From contig DAOTUI010000042.1 in NCBI GenBank assembly GCA_034437035.1, positions 15,197 to 79,196 on the forward strand: a stretch of 64,000 nucleotides of DNA, given 5' to 3'. Both the position numbers and the translations under genes were made by a program. The DNA is from CAKZQX01 sp034437035. GTDB taxonomy: Bacteria > Chloroflexota > Chloroflexia > Chloroflexales > Chloroflexaceae. This document shows positions 1 through 8,350 of this stretch, in pieces (position 1 is the first letter of the stretch; every line of letters starts with the position of its first letter). The notes below the pieces were generated by a model. It worked only from the letters and a program-made list of their open reading frames with translations, ran no database searches and was not told where the DNA came from.

Positions 1-1446
1 GTCACGACAGAGAAACTACCAAAGAGTTTGCTGGCTCTCGATATCGAACTTGAGCCCAACCAGGTTGAGAAGGGCCTGGATCGGGCAGCACGACGCCTTT
101 CACAGAAGTATACAGTTCCTGGGTTTCGCAAAGGGAAAGCTCCACGTTTTATTATTGAAAACTATTTTGGGCGTGAGGCATTGATGGAAGAAGCCTCCGA
201 GGATCTGATCAATCGGGCGTTCAAAGATGCGTTGAAGCAAGAACAGATTGAACCCATTGGTCCTGCCAGTCTGGAGACGGTTGATCCATCGGCGCAGTTT
301 CGCTTCCGGGTAACAGTGCCAATCTCACCTACGGTTACGCTGCCCGACTATCGTGAATTTCGCCTGCCGCTGGAAACTGAGCCGGTGACGGATGAAATGG
401 TTGACCGCGCAATGGAAATGCTGCGCGACAAGCATGTGGTGCTCAAGGAACTTGAAGAACCACGACCGGCGCAAAAGGGTGATCAGCTTACGGTGCAACT
501 GGAAACCCTGGTTGATGGTGAACCGCTCGAAGAGCGGGCTGAAGATGCCGAGATACCCGAAACTACCCTGGTGCTTGAGCCGGATCGGCTGGTTGATGAG
601 CTCTATGCCGAGTTGGTAGGGAGCAACGTCGATGAGGAGCGCATGATCACCGCGCAGATGCCGGAAGACCACGCAAATGAGCAGGTACGTGGCAAAGAGG
701 TGGTCTTCAATGTAAAAGTCCTCGGAATTCAGGAGCGACTGCTGACCGAGTGGGAGGAAGTGCCCACACTGGAGGAGTTTGACGGTACCGTTGAGGATCT
801 GCGCCGGAAAACCCGTACGGATATGGAAACATCATCGCGCCAGATGGCCGAGCGGCAACTGGTTGACGGCTTTCTCGAGCAACTTACGGAACAGACCAGC
901 TATGACATTCCTGATGTAATGATCCGCGAAACGGCACACGAGATGCTGCATGAACAGGAACGCCAGTTTGCGCAGTATGGTATTACTCTGGATCAGATGC
1001 TGCAATATCGGGGGCAGACCCACGACGAAGCCACCGAAGAGTTGCTGCCGCAGGCGGAACAACAACTCAAGGTGCGCCTGGCACTCCAGCAGGTTGTCCG
1101 GACTGAACAGTTCGACATCACCAATGAGGAGATCGAGAACGAAATTCAGCAGATTGTTCAGGACTATGCTGAGGAGGAGCGCGAAAACGCGGGCAGGGTG
1201 CTGGCGACCCAACTGCGAAGTACGGTCGCAAATGCCGTGCTGGACCGTAAACTGCGGGGGCGGTTGATGGAAATCGCGCAGGGAGAAGCGCCGCCACTAC
1301 CTGACAGTGAAGCGCCAACCGAAGAGCCAACGGCGGAAGAAGCGGCACCTACGGCTGAGGAGAACATAGCAGCGCGTGCAGACGATGAACAGGCTACGCC
1401 GGACGCGGCTGAAACACCCAGGCCACAAGAACATGGAGCGATCTAG
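1..1446 (+). CDS. tig: Trigger factor (5' end just outside the window)
   Basis: Ribosome-bound, ATP-independent chaperone that receives nascent chains at the exit tunnel. The frame is open from base 1 and its first residues (VTTEKLPKSL) fit the start of the family, so only one to three codons are missing. The TTG at 28 is unlikely to be the start. The ribosome-docking loop GFRKGKAP is at about in-window residue 41. The PPIase-like middle (about 150-250) is recognisable, but the usual IPGFE stretch is not seen, so isomerase activity is doubtful. The C-terminal arm runs to about 430 and is followed by an acidic Ala/Glu/Pro-rich tail of about 50 residues, longer than in well-known homologues. 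The order tig-clpP-clpX is the classical one and supports the call. Confidence 0.95.
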   Translation, partial: VTTEKLPKSLLALDIELEPNQVEKGLDRAARRLSQKYTVPGFRKGKAPRFIIENYFGREALMEEASEDLINRAFKDALKQEQIEPIGPASLETVDPSAQFRFRVTVPISPTVTLPDYREFRLPLETEPVTDEMVDRAMEMLRDKHVVLKELEEPRPAQKGDQLTVQLETLVDGEPLEERAEDAEIPETTLVLEPDRLVDELYAELVGSNVDEERMITAQMPEDHANEQVRGKEVVFNVKVLGIQERLLTEWEEVPTLEEFDGTVEDLRRKTRTDMETSSRQMAERQLVDGFLEQLTEQTSYDIPDVMIRETAHEMLHEQERQFAQYGITLDQMLQYRGQTHDEATEELLPQAEQQLKVRLALQQVVRTEQFDITNEEIENEIQQIVQDYAEEERENAGRVLATQLRSTVANAVLDRKLRGRLMEIAQGEAPPLPDSEAPTEEPTAEEAAPTAEENIAARADDEQATPDAAETPRPQEHGAI

Positions 1447-1512
1447 TATACCTTGCAGTTTCGCGTGGTATGACAGCTTTCTGAGCCCGAACTGTAGGTA
1501 TCTTCATCATTT

Positions 1513-1526
1513 TGATAACGTTATCA
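1513..1526. promoter_or_regulatory. Perfect 14-bp palindrome upstream of clpP
   Basis: TGATAACGTTATCA is its own reverse complement and lies about 77 bases upstream of the proposed clpP -10 box. It does not look like the CtsR or CIRCE heat-shock operators. It could be a binding site for a dimeric regulator; function is inferred from symmetry and position only. Confidence 0.35.
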
Positions 1527-1580
1527 CGTACGCTGTGGGAACGAGCATTAGTTGAAGCGCAGCAACCATTAGCTTACGTA

Positions 1581-1608
1581 TTACCACTCTTAACATAGAG
1601 TGTATAAT
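1581..1608 (+). promoter_or_regulatory. Probable sigma-70-type promoter of clpP
   Basis: A perfect -10 box TATAAT (1603-1608) is preceded, 16 bases upstream, by TTACCA (1581-1586), which matches 4 of 6 bases of the -35 consensus. Transcription would start near 1615, giving a leader of about 24 bases that contains the clpP ribosome binding site. Confidence 0.5.
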
Positions 1609-1638
1609 GCTGTTCTGCGCTTCTGGAGAATAGATACT

Positions 1639-2301
1639 ATGGAGTGGATCACTTCTCATACTGTTGACTGGCGGTCGGCACGCCCGGAATCCCTTATTCC
1701 GATGGTGGTTGAGAGTACGAACCGGGGTGAACGAGCGTTTGATATCTTTTCGCGCCTGTTGAAAGAGCGCATTATTCTGCTCGGTACCCCCATTGATGAT
1801 CAGATTGCCAATCTGATTGTCGCCCAATTACTCTTCCTGGAGCATGATGACCCGGAACGAGATGTGTCGCTGTATATCAACAGTCCCGGCGGGTCGGTAA
1901 CGGCCGGACTGGCGATCTACGATACAATGCGCGCCATTCGCCCCGACGTGGCAACCTTCTGTGTGGGTATGGCAGGCAGTATGGCAACGCCGCTGCTGGC
2001 CGGTGGCACAAAGGGCAAACGCTACAGCCTGCCGCATGCCACGGTGCATATGCATCCCGCCGGGGGTGGCGCGCGGGGGTATGCGCCGGATGTGGAGATT
2101 ATGGCGCGTGAGTTGCTCCGTGTGCAGCAGATGGTACGTGAGTTGTTAGCACAAGACACCGGGCAACCAATTGACCGGATCGCTCGAGACTTTGACCGTG
2201 ACCTGTTTATGACGCCCCAGGAAGCCAAAGAATATGGTATCATCGATGAAGTTCTGGGCAGCGGGGAACTGAACACGGCAGAAATACCGCAGGGAGATTA
2301 A
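1639..2301 (+). CDS. clpP: ATP-dependent Clp protease proteolytic subunit ClpP
   Basis: Serine protease subunit that forms a 14-mer barrel and degrades proteins fed by ClpX. Start at the ATG of MEWITSHTVDW is preferred because GGAG lies about 10 bases upstream; an earlier in-frame start at 1600 would fall inside the proposed promoter. The product is 220 residues. The catalytic serine is in GMAGSMATP (Ser114), the histidine in VHMHPAGGG (His139) and the aspartate in FDRDLFMT (about Asp188). The usual HQP after the histidine is HPA here, and the loop is glycine-rich; the triad itself is intact. clpX follows 79 bases downstream, likely in the same transcript. Confidence 0.95.
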   Translation: MEWITSHTVDWRSARPESLIPMVVESTNRGERAFDIFSRLLKERIILLGTPIDDQIANLIVAQLLFLEHDDPERDVSLYINSPGGSVTAGLAIYDTMRAIRPDVATFCVGMAGSMATPLLAGGTKGKRYSLPHATVHMHPAGGGARGYAPDVEIMARELLRVQQMVRELLAQDTGQPIDRIARDFDRDLFMTPQEAKEYGIIDEVLGSGELNTAEIPQGD

Positions 2302-2380
2302 TCACTGGATAAGCGTTAGATAGCAAAGTGTGTGGCGAACTCTCCAGGTTGTACCACTCAACTTTGCTGGTAGGGAGAGC

Positions 2381-3688
2381 ATGATGACCCGTTCCCGCAG
2401 CGGTGGCGGTCGTGGAGCCTATATCTGTTCCTTCTGTGGTCGAGGGCAGGATGAAGTCCAACGCCTGATCGCCGGCCCTGGTACGGTCTTTATCTGCGAT
2501 GAGTGTGTGGCACTATGTAGCGCAATTATCGCTGAAGAAGCCGAGCAGCAAATGGCAACGCCTCGCCGCAAAACACCAACAGGACCGGCCCGACTGCCCG
2601 TACCCCGCCGTCTGCGGGAGAAACTTGACCAGTATGTTGTTGGGCAAGAACGGGCAAAAATTGTCCTCTCTGTGGCGGTTTACAACCACTACAAGCGCAT
2701 TCGTGCCAGTGCGCAGGTTGATGACGTTGAACTGAGTAAGAGCAATATTCTGATGCTGGGGCCGACCGGCAGTGGTAAGACGCTGCTGGCGCAGACGCTG
2801 GCCCGCATCCTTGATGTACCCTTCGCCATTGCAGACGCCACTGCATTAACCGAGGCCGGCTATGTGGGCGAGGATGTCGAGAATATTCTCCTGCGCCTGA
2901 TACAGTCGGCTGATGGGGATATCGAGCGCGCCCAGCACGGCATCATCTATATTGACGAAATTGATAAGATTTCGCGTAAGGCGGATAATCCCTCGATTAC
3001 CCGCGATGTGTCCGGTGAAGGGGTTCAGCAGGCGCTCCTGAAGATCCTGGAGGGCGGCGTCGCACATGTGCCGCCACTTCCAGGCCGTAAGCATCCGCAA
3101 CAGGAGTATATTCCGTTTGACACAACGCATGTGCTTTTTATCTGCGGTGGCGCGTTTGAAGGCATTGATACGGTTATCGGGAAACGCGTCGATCAGAAGC
3201 GGACGCTTGGCTTTCACTATGAAGAGCATGCCGAAGACCCGTATGCGAAGGCTCGCTTGCTGACACAGGTGACAGCCGATGATCTGCTCCAGTATGGCTT
3301 TATCCCTGAGTTTATTGGTCGCCTGCCGGTGATTGCCGCGCTGGAGCCCCTCGACAAAGCAGCGATGCTGCGTATCCTGACCGAGCCGCGCAATGCAGTG
3401 CTCAAGCAGTACCAGAAGATGTTGTCCCTTGACCAGGTCGAACTGGAAGTAACTCCGGACGGCCTGGAAGCAATTGTGGAGCGAGCAATGGCGACCCGTA
3501 CCGGTGCGCGCGCGCTACGCACCACGGTTGAAGAAGTATTGCTGGATGTGATGTACGAAGTGCCCTCGCAAGAACATATTGGACGTTGTATCATTAACGC
3601 AGAAGTTGTGAGTAGACGGGGGCATCCGATCCTGGTTCCCCGCACTGAGCGCTCTGATTACCGTCGCCGTCTAGATGAGGCGGTATAA
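2381..3688 (+). CDS. clpX: ATP-dependent Clp protease ATP-binding subunit ClpX
   Basis: AAA+ unfoldase that recognises substrates and threads them into ClpP. Start chosen at the first ATG of MMTRSRSGGG, 4-9 bases after GGGAG; a GTG at 2330 would add 17 unrelated residues. The N-terminal zinc-binding domain has Cys16, Cys19, Cys39 and Cys42. Walker A GPTGSGKT is at 127-134, the pore loop GYVG at 160-163 and Walker B IIYIDEID at 188-195. The RKADNPSITRDVSGEGVQQ region typical of ClpX is present. Length is 435 residues, normal for the family. Confidence 0.97.
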   Translation: MMTRSRSGGGRGAYICSFCGRGQDEVQRLIAGPGTVFICDECVALCSAIIAEEAEQQMATPRRKTPTGPARLPVPRRLREKLDQYVVGQERAKIVLSVAVYNHYKRIRASAQVDDVELSKSNILMLGPTGSGKTLLAQTLARILDVPFAIADATALTEAGYVGEDVENILLRLIQSADGDIERAQHGIIYIDEIDKISRKADNPSITRDVSGEGVQQALLKILEGGVAHVPPLPGRKHPQQEYIPFDTTHVLFICGGAFEGIDTVIGKRVDQKRTLGFHYEEHAEDPYAKARLLTQVTADDLLQYGFIPEFIGRLPVIAALEPLDKAAMLRILTEPRNAVLKQYQKMLSLDQVELEVTPDGLEAIVERAMATRTGARALRTTVEEVLLDVMYEVPSQEHIGRCIINAEVVSRRGHPILVPRTERSDYRRRLDEAV

Positions 3689-3745
3689 CCCGGAGCAGCA
3701 GTAAGCGGTATACTTGCAGCGGTTGTGCTACATCACGAGAGATTT

Positions 3746-4492
3746 ATGCGTCTATTCAAACGCACATCTGATCGTACGACGGAAGAGACGGCGGCACCAC
3801 GTCGTATCTTGATCGCCGACGACGATCCCTCGATTGCTAACCTGATCCAGGTTACGCTCAAAAAAGATCCGCGCTACGAAATTGTGGCGGTCAATAACGG
3901 GTTGGAAGCGCTCCAGGCATTCGAGGAGCAACAACCGGCATTCGACGTTATCATCCTCGATGTGATGATGCCCTATGTGGATGGCTTCGAGGCATGTGAA
4001 CGTATCCGTGAGCAGAGTGACGTTCCTATCGTTATCCTCACCAGCCGTGATGGAACAGATGATGTCATTCATGGGTTTGAACTGGGGGCCGATGACTACA
4101 TCACAAAACCCTTCAAAACCACGGAGTTGATCGCGCGGGTTGAGGCAATTCTGCGCCGCGTTGAAGGCTATAAGCAGCGGCAGGCACCACCGATTGTACG
4201 CGTCGGCGAGATTGAGATCGATGAACCGCGCCATCGGGTAAGTGTGCGCGGCGAAGAAGTAAACCTGACGCCCATGGAGTTTGAGTTGCTCTACTTTCTG
4301 GCGGCTAACGCCGGTCAGGTGTTTGATCGGGAGACGCTATTCCGGGAGGTGTGGGGCTATGACTATGTCGGGGAGACGAACCTTGTCGATGTATGTGTCC
4401 GCCGCCTCCGAGAGAAAGTTGAAATTGAACCATCACGTCCGCACATCATTATTACAGTGCGGGGTGTAGGCTATAAGCTTGCAGATGGATAA
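3746..4492 (+). CDS. OmpR/PhoB-family response regulator
   Basis: Two-component transcription regulator of 248 residues. The receiver domain (about 20-135) has the acidic pocket Asp25-Asp26, phospho-acceptor Asp72 in ILDVMMP and the conserved Lys121 in ITKPF. A C-terminal winged helix-turn-helix (about 150-247) ends in VRGVGYKL as in OmpR/PhoB. GAGAG just before 3746 favours that ATG over the upstream GTG at 3725. No histidine kinase gene is next to it, so it is an orphan in this window and its signal and targets cannot be read. It follows clpX by 57 bases and may be read from the same transcript. Confidence 0.9.
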   Translation: MRLFKRTSDRTTEETAAPRRILIADDDPSIANLIQVTLKKDPRYEIVAVNNGLEALQAFEEQQPAFDVIILDVMMPYVDGFEACERIREQSDVPIVILTSRDGTDDVIHGFELGADDYITKPFKTTELIARVEAILRRVEGYKQRQAPPIVRVGEIEIDEPRHRVSVRGEEVNLTPMEFELLYFLAANAGQVFDRETLFREVWGYDYVGETNLVDVCVRRLREKVEIEPSRPHIIITVRGVGYKLADG

Positions 4493-4515
4493 GCTAACAC
4501 GCGACAGGTTGACGG

Positions 4516-4550
4516 GACGACGGATCGCAGTACGTTTGTGATCCGTCGTC
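4516..4550 (+). terminator. Hairpin after the response regulator gene
   Basis: A perfect 11-bp inverted repeat GACGACGGATC / GATCCGTCGTC (4516-4526 and 4540-4550) encloses a 13-base loop and is followed by TGTTGTTGTC, only partly T-rich. It lies between the regulator and upp. It may be a terminator or an upp leader structure. Confidence 0.55.
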
Positions 4551-4583
4551 TGTTGTTGTCCGGCGATAGTGGAGTGACAGAGT

Positions 4584-5213
4584 ATGAATGACCAGGTACA
4601 TGTTTCCCAGCATCCCCTTGTGCTGCATAAGCTGGCACTGCTGCGCAGCAAAATGACCGAGCCGAAAAAGTTTCGTGAACTGGTGCGCGAGATTGCGCAG
4701 TTGCTCTTTTATGAGGCAACCCAAGACCTGGCGCTGGCACCGCTGACCGTTCAGACGCCGCTGGGGGACTGTCCCAGCTTTGAAATTGCCGAGCGCGTCG
4801 GCCTGATGCCAATTCTGCGGGCAGGGTTGGGAATGGCCGAGGCGGTCCTGGAGATTGTGCCAACGGCCCATGTCTGGCACCTGGGATTGTACCGCGACCA
4901 TCAGACGCTGGAGCCTGTCACTTACTATAATAAATTGCCTTCCAAACCTGATATCGACCTCTCCATCATTCTGGATCCGATGCTGGCGACCGGCGGATCG
5001 GCCGTGGCCTCGGTTGATATTCTGAAACGCTGGGGAGCCAATCGTATCAAGTTCCTGGGGTTGATTGCCGCCCCGGAGGGCGTCCGTGTGCTGAATAATG
5101 TCCATTCTGATGTGCCGATTCACCTGGCAGCAATTGACAACCATCTCAATGAATTGGGCTATATCGTTCCAGGGTTGGGGGATGCAGGGGACCGGCAGTT
5201 TGGAACCGGATGA
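4584..5213 (+). CDS. upp: Uracil phosphoribosyltransferase
   Basis: Pyrimidine salvage enzyme: uracil + PRPP gives UMP + PPi. Length is 209 residues, typical. The PRPP-binding motif LDPMLATGGSA is at about 130-140, the RAGLGM segment at about 79-84 and the C-terminal uracil-binding segment YIVPGLGDAGDRQFGT at about 192-207. GGAG lies about 13 bases before the ATG. It is the last recognisable housekeeping gene before the polysaccharide cluster. Confidence 0.95.
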   Translation: MNDQVHVSQHPLVLHKLALLRSKMTEPKKFRELVREIAQLLFYEATQDLALAPLTVQTPLGDCPSFEIAERVGLMPILRAGLGMAEAVLEIVPTAHVWHLGLYRDHQTLEPVTYYNKLPSKPDIDLSIILDPMLATGGSAVASVDILKRWGANRIKFLGLIAAPEGVRVLNNVHSDVPIHLAAIDNHLNELGYIVPGLGDAGDRQFGTG

Positions 5214-5304
5214 TTGCCGTGTAGATTTGCGATTCCGGGTTTAGAGCAGTATTCGCACCCTGTATCTAGACCCATAATCTCAAGCACACACTCACTATTT
5301 CTTC

Positions 5305-6432
5305 ATGGTTTTTCTCCCGCTGGTGCTTACCTTTGGCATTGCGGCCGGGCTAACAGCGCTGCTCGTTCCGTTGGTGACCCGGCTCTGCGTACGGATGGAC
5401 TGGTTGGCCTATCCGGGACCACGCAGCATCCACCGGGTACCGATGCCAACAGTTGGGGGCGTTGCTATCTTTGCCGGGTTTACCGCAGCAATGCTGTTGT
5501 CACTGGGGATGCAGGAGCTTTTCCCATTCTTGCAGCGTTCGGCGTATGAGCAGTTGCGCCTGGGATTGCTGCTGGCCGGCGCAACGATTGTGGCCGGCAT
5601 CAGTTTTCTGGACGATCTGCGTGATCTGCCGGCAGAGCCACGGCTGCTGGTTCATTTCGGTGCGGCACTGCTGGCGGTAGGTCCATATCTGTGGGATCGT
5701 ACGCTCTACCCGGATGCCCTGGGGGCAGCGACCGAGGCACGCGGCATTATTCTGACCGCATTTAACTTCCCCTTTATCCAGCAAGTTCATCTGCATAACC
5801 TCAGTCCGTGGCTGGCTATTGTCGCAACCCTGGTCTGGATCGTGGGCATTCAGAATATGGTCAATTGGGCTGACGGGATGGATGGGCTGGCGGCGGGCAT
5901 AACGCTGATTGCCGCCACGATTCTGGCACTGCATACGCTCTGGCTTGATCCGCCGCAAGTAACCATTGCACTGCTACCATTAGCAATCGCGGGAGCATGC
6001 GCGGGCTTCCTGCCTTTTAACTTTCACCCGGCACGCATTTTCATGGGTGACACCGGCGCAATGACGCTGGGCTATCTGCTGGCCGTGAGTGCAATTATCG
6101 GCGGAGCCAAACTGGCGACTGCGCTACTGGTGCTGGGGGTTCCGCTGATTGATATGACCTGGCTGATCTTCTGGCGCATTGTGCATGGGCGGTCAGCCGC
6201 AACGGCGGGACAGGATCATCTGCATCACCGCCTGCTGGCCCTGGGATTCTCGCAGCGGCAGGTTGTGCTGTTCTACTACACCCTCAGCGCGGCATTCGGC
6301 AGCATTGCGCTGCTGGACATTATGACACCGCCGGCAAAACTGCTGGCGCTGGGAATGCTGGGAGCGGTGGTGTTAAGCGTGTTGATCTATGTTTCCTATC
6401 ACAGCACACGGCGCAGTGAGACGCGCTTCTAA
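5305..6432 (+). CDS. WecA/MraY-family polyprenyl-phosphate sugar-1-phosphate transferase
   Basis: Polytopic membrane enzyme that transfers a HexNAc-1-phosphate from a UDP-sugar to undecaprenyl phosphate, starting lipid-linked glycan assembly. Length is 375 residues with about 10-11 hydrophobic segments. Family motifs are intact: DD at 103-104 (FLDDLRDL), NMVNWADGMDGLAAG at 184-198, FMGDTGAM near 247-253 and the histidine-rich DHLHHRL at 304-310. The HHRL form resembles WecA/TagO rather than MraY, and no peptidoglycan genes are nearby. No clear ribosome binding site precedes the ATG. It opens the polysaccharide cluster; a second, unrelated initiator lies at 22881. Confidence 0.88.
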   Translation: MVFLPLVLTFGIAAGLTALLVPLVTRLCVRMDWLAYPGPRSIHRVPMPTVGGVAIFAGFTAAMLLSLGMQELFPFLQRSAYEQLRLGLLLAGATIVAGISFLDDLRDLPAEPRLLVHFGAALLAVGPYLWDRTLYPDALGAATEARGIILTAFNFPFIQQVHLHNLSPWLAIVATLVWIVGIQNMVNWADGMDGLAAGITLIAATILALHTLWLDPPQVTIALLPLAIAGACAGFLPFNFHPARIFMGDTGAMTLGYLLAVSAIIGGAKLATALLVLGVPLIDMTWLIFWRIVHGRSAATAGQDHLHHRLLALGFSQRQVVLFYYTLSAAFGSIALLDIMTPPAKLLALGMLGAVVLSVLIYVSYHSTRRSETRF

Positions 6433-6438
6433 ACTTAC

Positions 6439-6469
6439 CCTGTCTTGCTTACAAAGATAACAGGTTTTT
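6439..6469 (+). terminator. Weak terminator-like hairpin
   Basis: CCTGT (6439-6443) can pair with ACAGG (6460-6464), followed by TTTTTC. The stem is only 5 bp, so this is tentative. The rest of the gap up to 6600 is AT-rich and shows no reading frame. Confidence 0.3.
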
Positions 6470-6600
6470 CATATAACGTACCAGACGAAGAATATCCGGC
6501 AGGAACCAGTGAACTTGCCGAGGTGGTGTTGCAGACAGGTCGTGCAGAACTCCTACATAACAGTTTTTTTATATTATCTCGCCCTGGTAGGTCCACATAA

Positions 6601-7290
6601 CCTCAGATAGACTCTTCTAAAAACCATATGAAGATTTACTCGACCTTCGGCTTCAACGATTTTGTTATTGCCCTGGGTTATAAGGGTGAATACATCAAGA
6701 AGTACATGGTTGACTACTGCTCACTGAACAGCAACCTGACCGTCAATTTGCGATCGGGGACCATAGCAATGAACGGTGGCGAAAGGCCAAACTGGACGGT
6801 CGATCTAATTGATACCGGCATGGCGACGATGACTGGTGGGCGGATCAAGCGTCTTGCTCCCTACATCGGCAACGAAACTTTTATGCTCACCTGGGGTGAT
6901 GGGGTAGCCGATATCGATATCAATACGTTGTTAGATTTTCATCGCTCACACGGCAAACTGGCAACCATGACAGCAGTGCGGCCACCAGCACGCTATGGCC
7001 ATATTGAGATGGTCGGTGATCGGGTAGTAGAGTTTTCCGAAAAACCACAAGCCCAGGAAGGCTGGATCAATGGTGCTTTCTTTGTACTTGAGCCGGAAAT
7101 CTTCGCGTATATCGACGGCGATCAAACCCAATGGGAGCGCGAGCCGCTCAAACAATTAGCTCGGAATGGGCAACTCATGGCATATCACCACACATCCTAC
7201 TGGCAGTGTATGGATACGCTACGCGAGAAGTATATCCTGGAAAAACTGTGGACCAGTGGCAGCGCGCCCTGGAAGATCTGGGAGGATTAA
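6601..7290 (+). pseudogene. 5'-truncated glucose-1-phosphate cytidylyltransferase
   Basis: Residues from MKIYSTFGFNDFVIALGY onward match RfbF-type cytidylyltransferases (CTP + glucose-1-phosphate gives CDP-glucose), including WGDGVADIDI, ARYGHIEM, GWINGAFFVLEPEI and the C-terminal YWQCMDTLREK. About 37 N-terminal residues are missing: the nucleotide-binding signature GGxGTRxxExTxxxPKPM cannot be found in any frame of the 195 bases upstream, and an in-frame TAA (6598-6600) closes the frame. The first usable ATG is 6628. Without the signature the protein should be inactive, so the call is a deletion-derived remnant. The next gene starts 4 bases after its stop. Confidence 0.75.
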
Positions 7291-7294
7291 GGTC

Positions 7295-8350
7295 ATGCGA
7301 GTACTTGTTACTGGTCACCGTGGCTATATTGGAACGGTACTTGTTCCGATGTTGCAGGCTACTGGGTATGAAGTTGTCGGTCTTGACAGTGATCTCTTTC
7401 GCCGTTGTACCTTTGGATCTGACCCCCAGGATGCTCCGACCATCGAGAAAGATGTTCGTGATGTGACACAGGAGGATTTGCAGGGCTTTGACGCTGTATT
7501 GCATCTGGCGGCACTCTCGAATGATCCGCTTGGGAACTTCCGGCCCGAGTTGACCTATGACATTAACTATCGGGCCTCGGTACACCTGGCACGGCTTGCG
7601 AAGCAGGCCGGTGTAACACGGTATATCTTCTCCTCATCGTGCAGCAACTACGGTGCTGCCGGTGATAACTTCATCGACGAAAGCGCAGCCTGCAATCCGG
7701 TAACGCCCTATGGTATTTCGAAGGTCCGTACCGAGAACGATGTTACACTGCTGGCCGATGATACTTTTAGCCCGGTATTTTTGCGCAATGCTACTGCGTA
7801 CGGCGTATCGCCGCGCCTACGCTTTGATCTGGTACTGAATAATTTAGTAGCCTGGGCAGTGACCACCGGGCGAATCTACTTAAAGAGCGATGGTACTCCC
7901 TGGCGACCCATCGTACATATCGAGGATATTGCACGAGCTTTCGTGGCAGTACTGAACGCTCCACGCGAGAAGGTCCACAACCGGACCTTCAATGTAGGAC
8001 GCAACGAGGACAACTACCGCATCCGCGATCTGGCGGAAATTGTGGCCGCCACTGTGCCTGACTCGCGCGTCGATTACGCGCCCGACGCAGGCCCGGACAA
8101 GCGGAACTACCGTGTTGACTGTCATCATATCCACCAGGTTCTGCCCGATTTCAAGCCCCAGTGGGATGCCAGACGCGGCGCGCAAGAGTTGTACGCGGCT
8201 TATCAGCATGTGGGGCTCACGCTCGATGAGTTTGAGGGGCCACGTTACAAACGCATCGCACACATCAAGGAACTGATTGCCACCGGCGAACTCGACGAGA
8301 CGCTGCGCCGCCAGGTTTCGTCGCTCCAGGTAAATGGAGTGTATGCGTGA
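7295..8350 (+). CDS. NAD-dependent sugar-nucleotide epimerase/dehydratase (extended SDR)
   Basis: Extended short-chain dehydrogenase of 351 residues. The Rossmann motif GHRGYIG is at 7-13, the catalytic serines lie near 114-117 (SSSCSNYG) and YxxxK is Tyr139-Lys143 in PYGISK. GGAGG ends about 10 bases before the ATG, which sets the start. The protein resembles epimerases found with cytidylyltransferases and C-methyltransferases in deoxysugar pathways, but the substrate cannot be read. It overlaps the next gene by 4 bases, showing translational coupling. Confidence 0.85.
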   Translation: MRVLVTGHRGYIGTVLVPMLQATGYEVVGLDSDLFRRCTFGSDPQDAPTIEKDVRDVTQEDLQGFDAVLHLAALSNDPLGNFRPELTYDINYRASVHLARLAKQAGVTRYIFSSSCSNYGAAGDNFIDESAACNPVTPYGISKVRTENDVTLLADDTFSPVFLRNATAYGVSPRLRFDLVLNNLVAWAVTTGRIYLKSDGTPWRPIVHIEDIARAFVAVLNAPREKVHNRTFNVGRNEDNYRIRDLAEIVAATVPDSRVDYAPDAGPDKRNYRVDCHHIHQVLPDFKPQWDARRGAQELYAAYQHVGLTLDEFEGPRYKRIAHIKELIATGELDETLRRQVSSLQVNGVYA

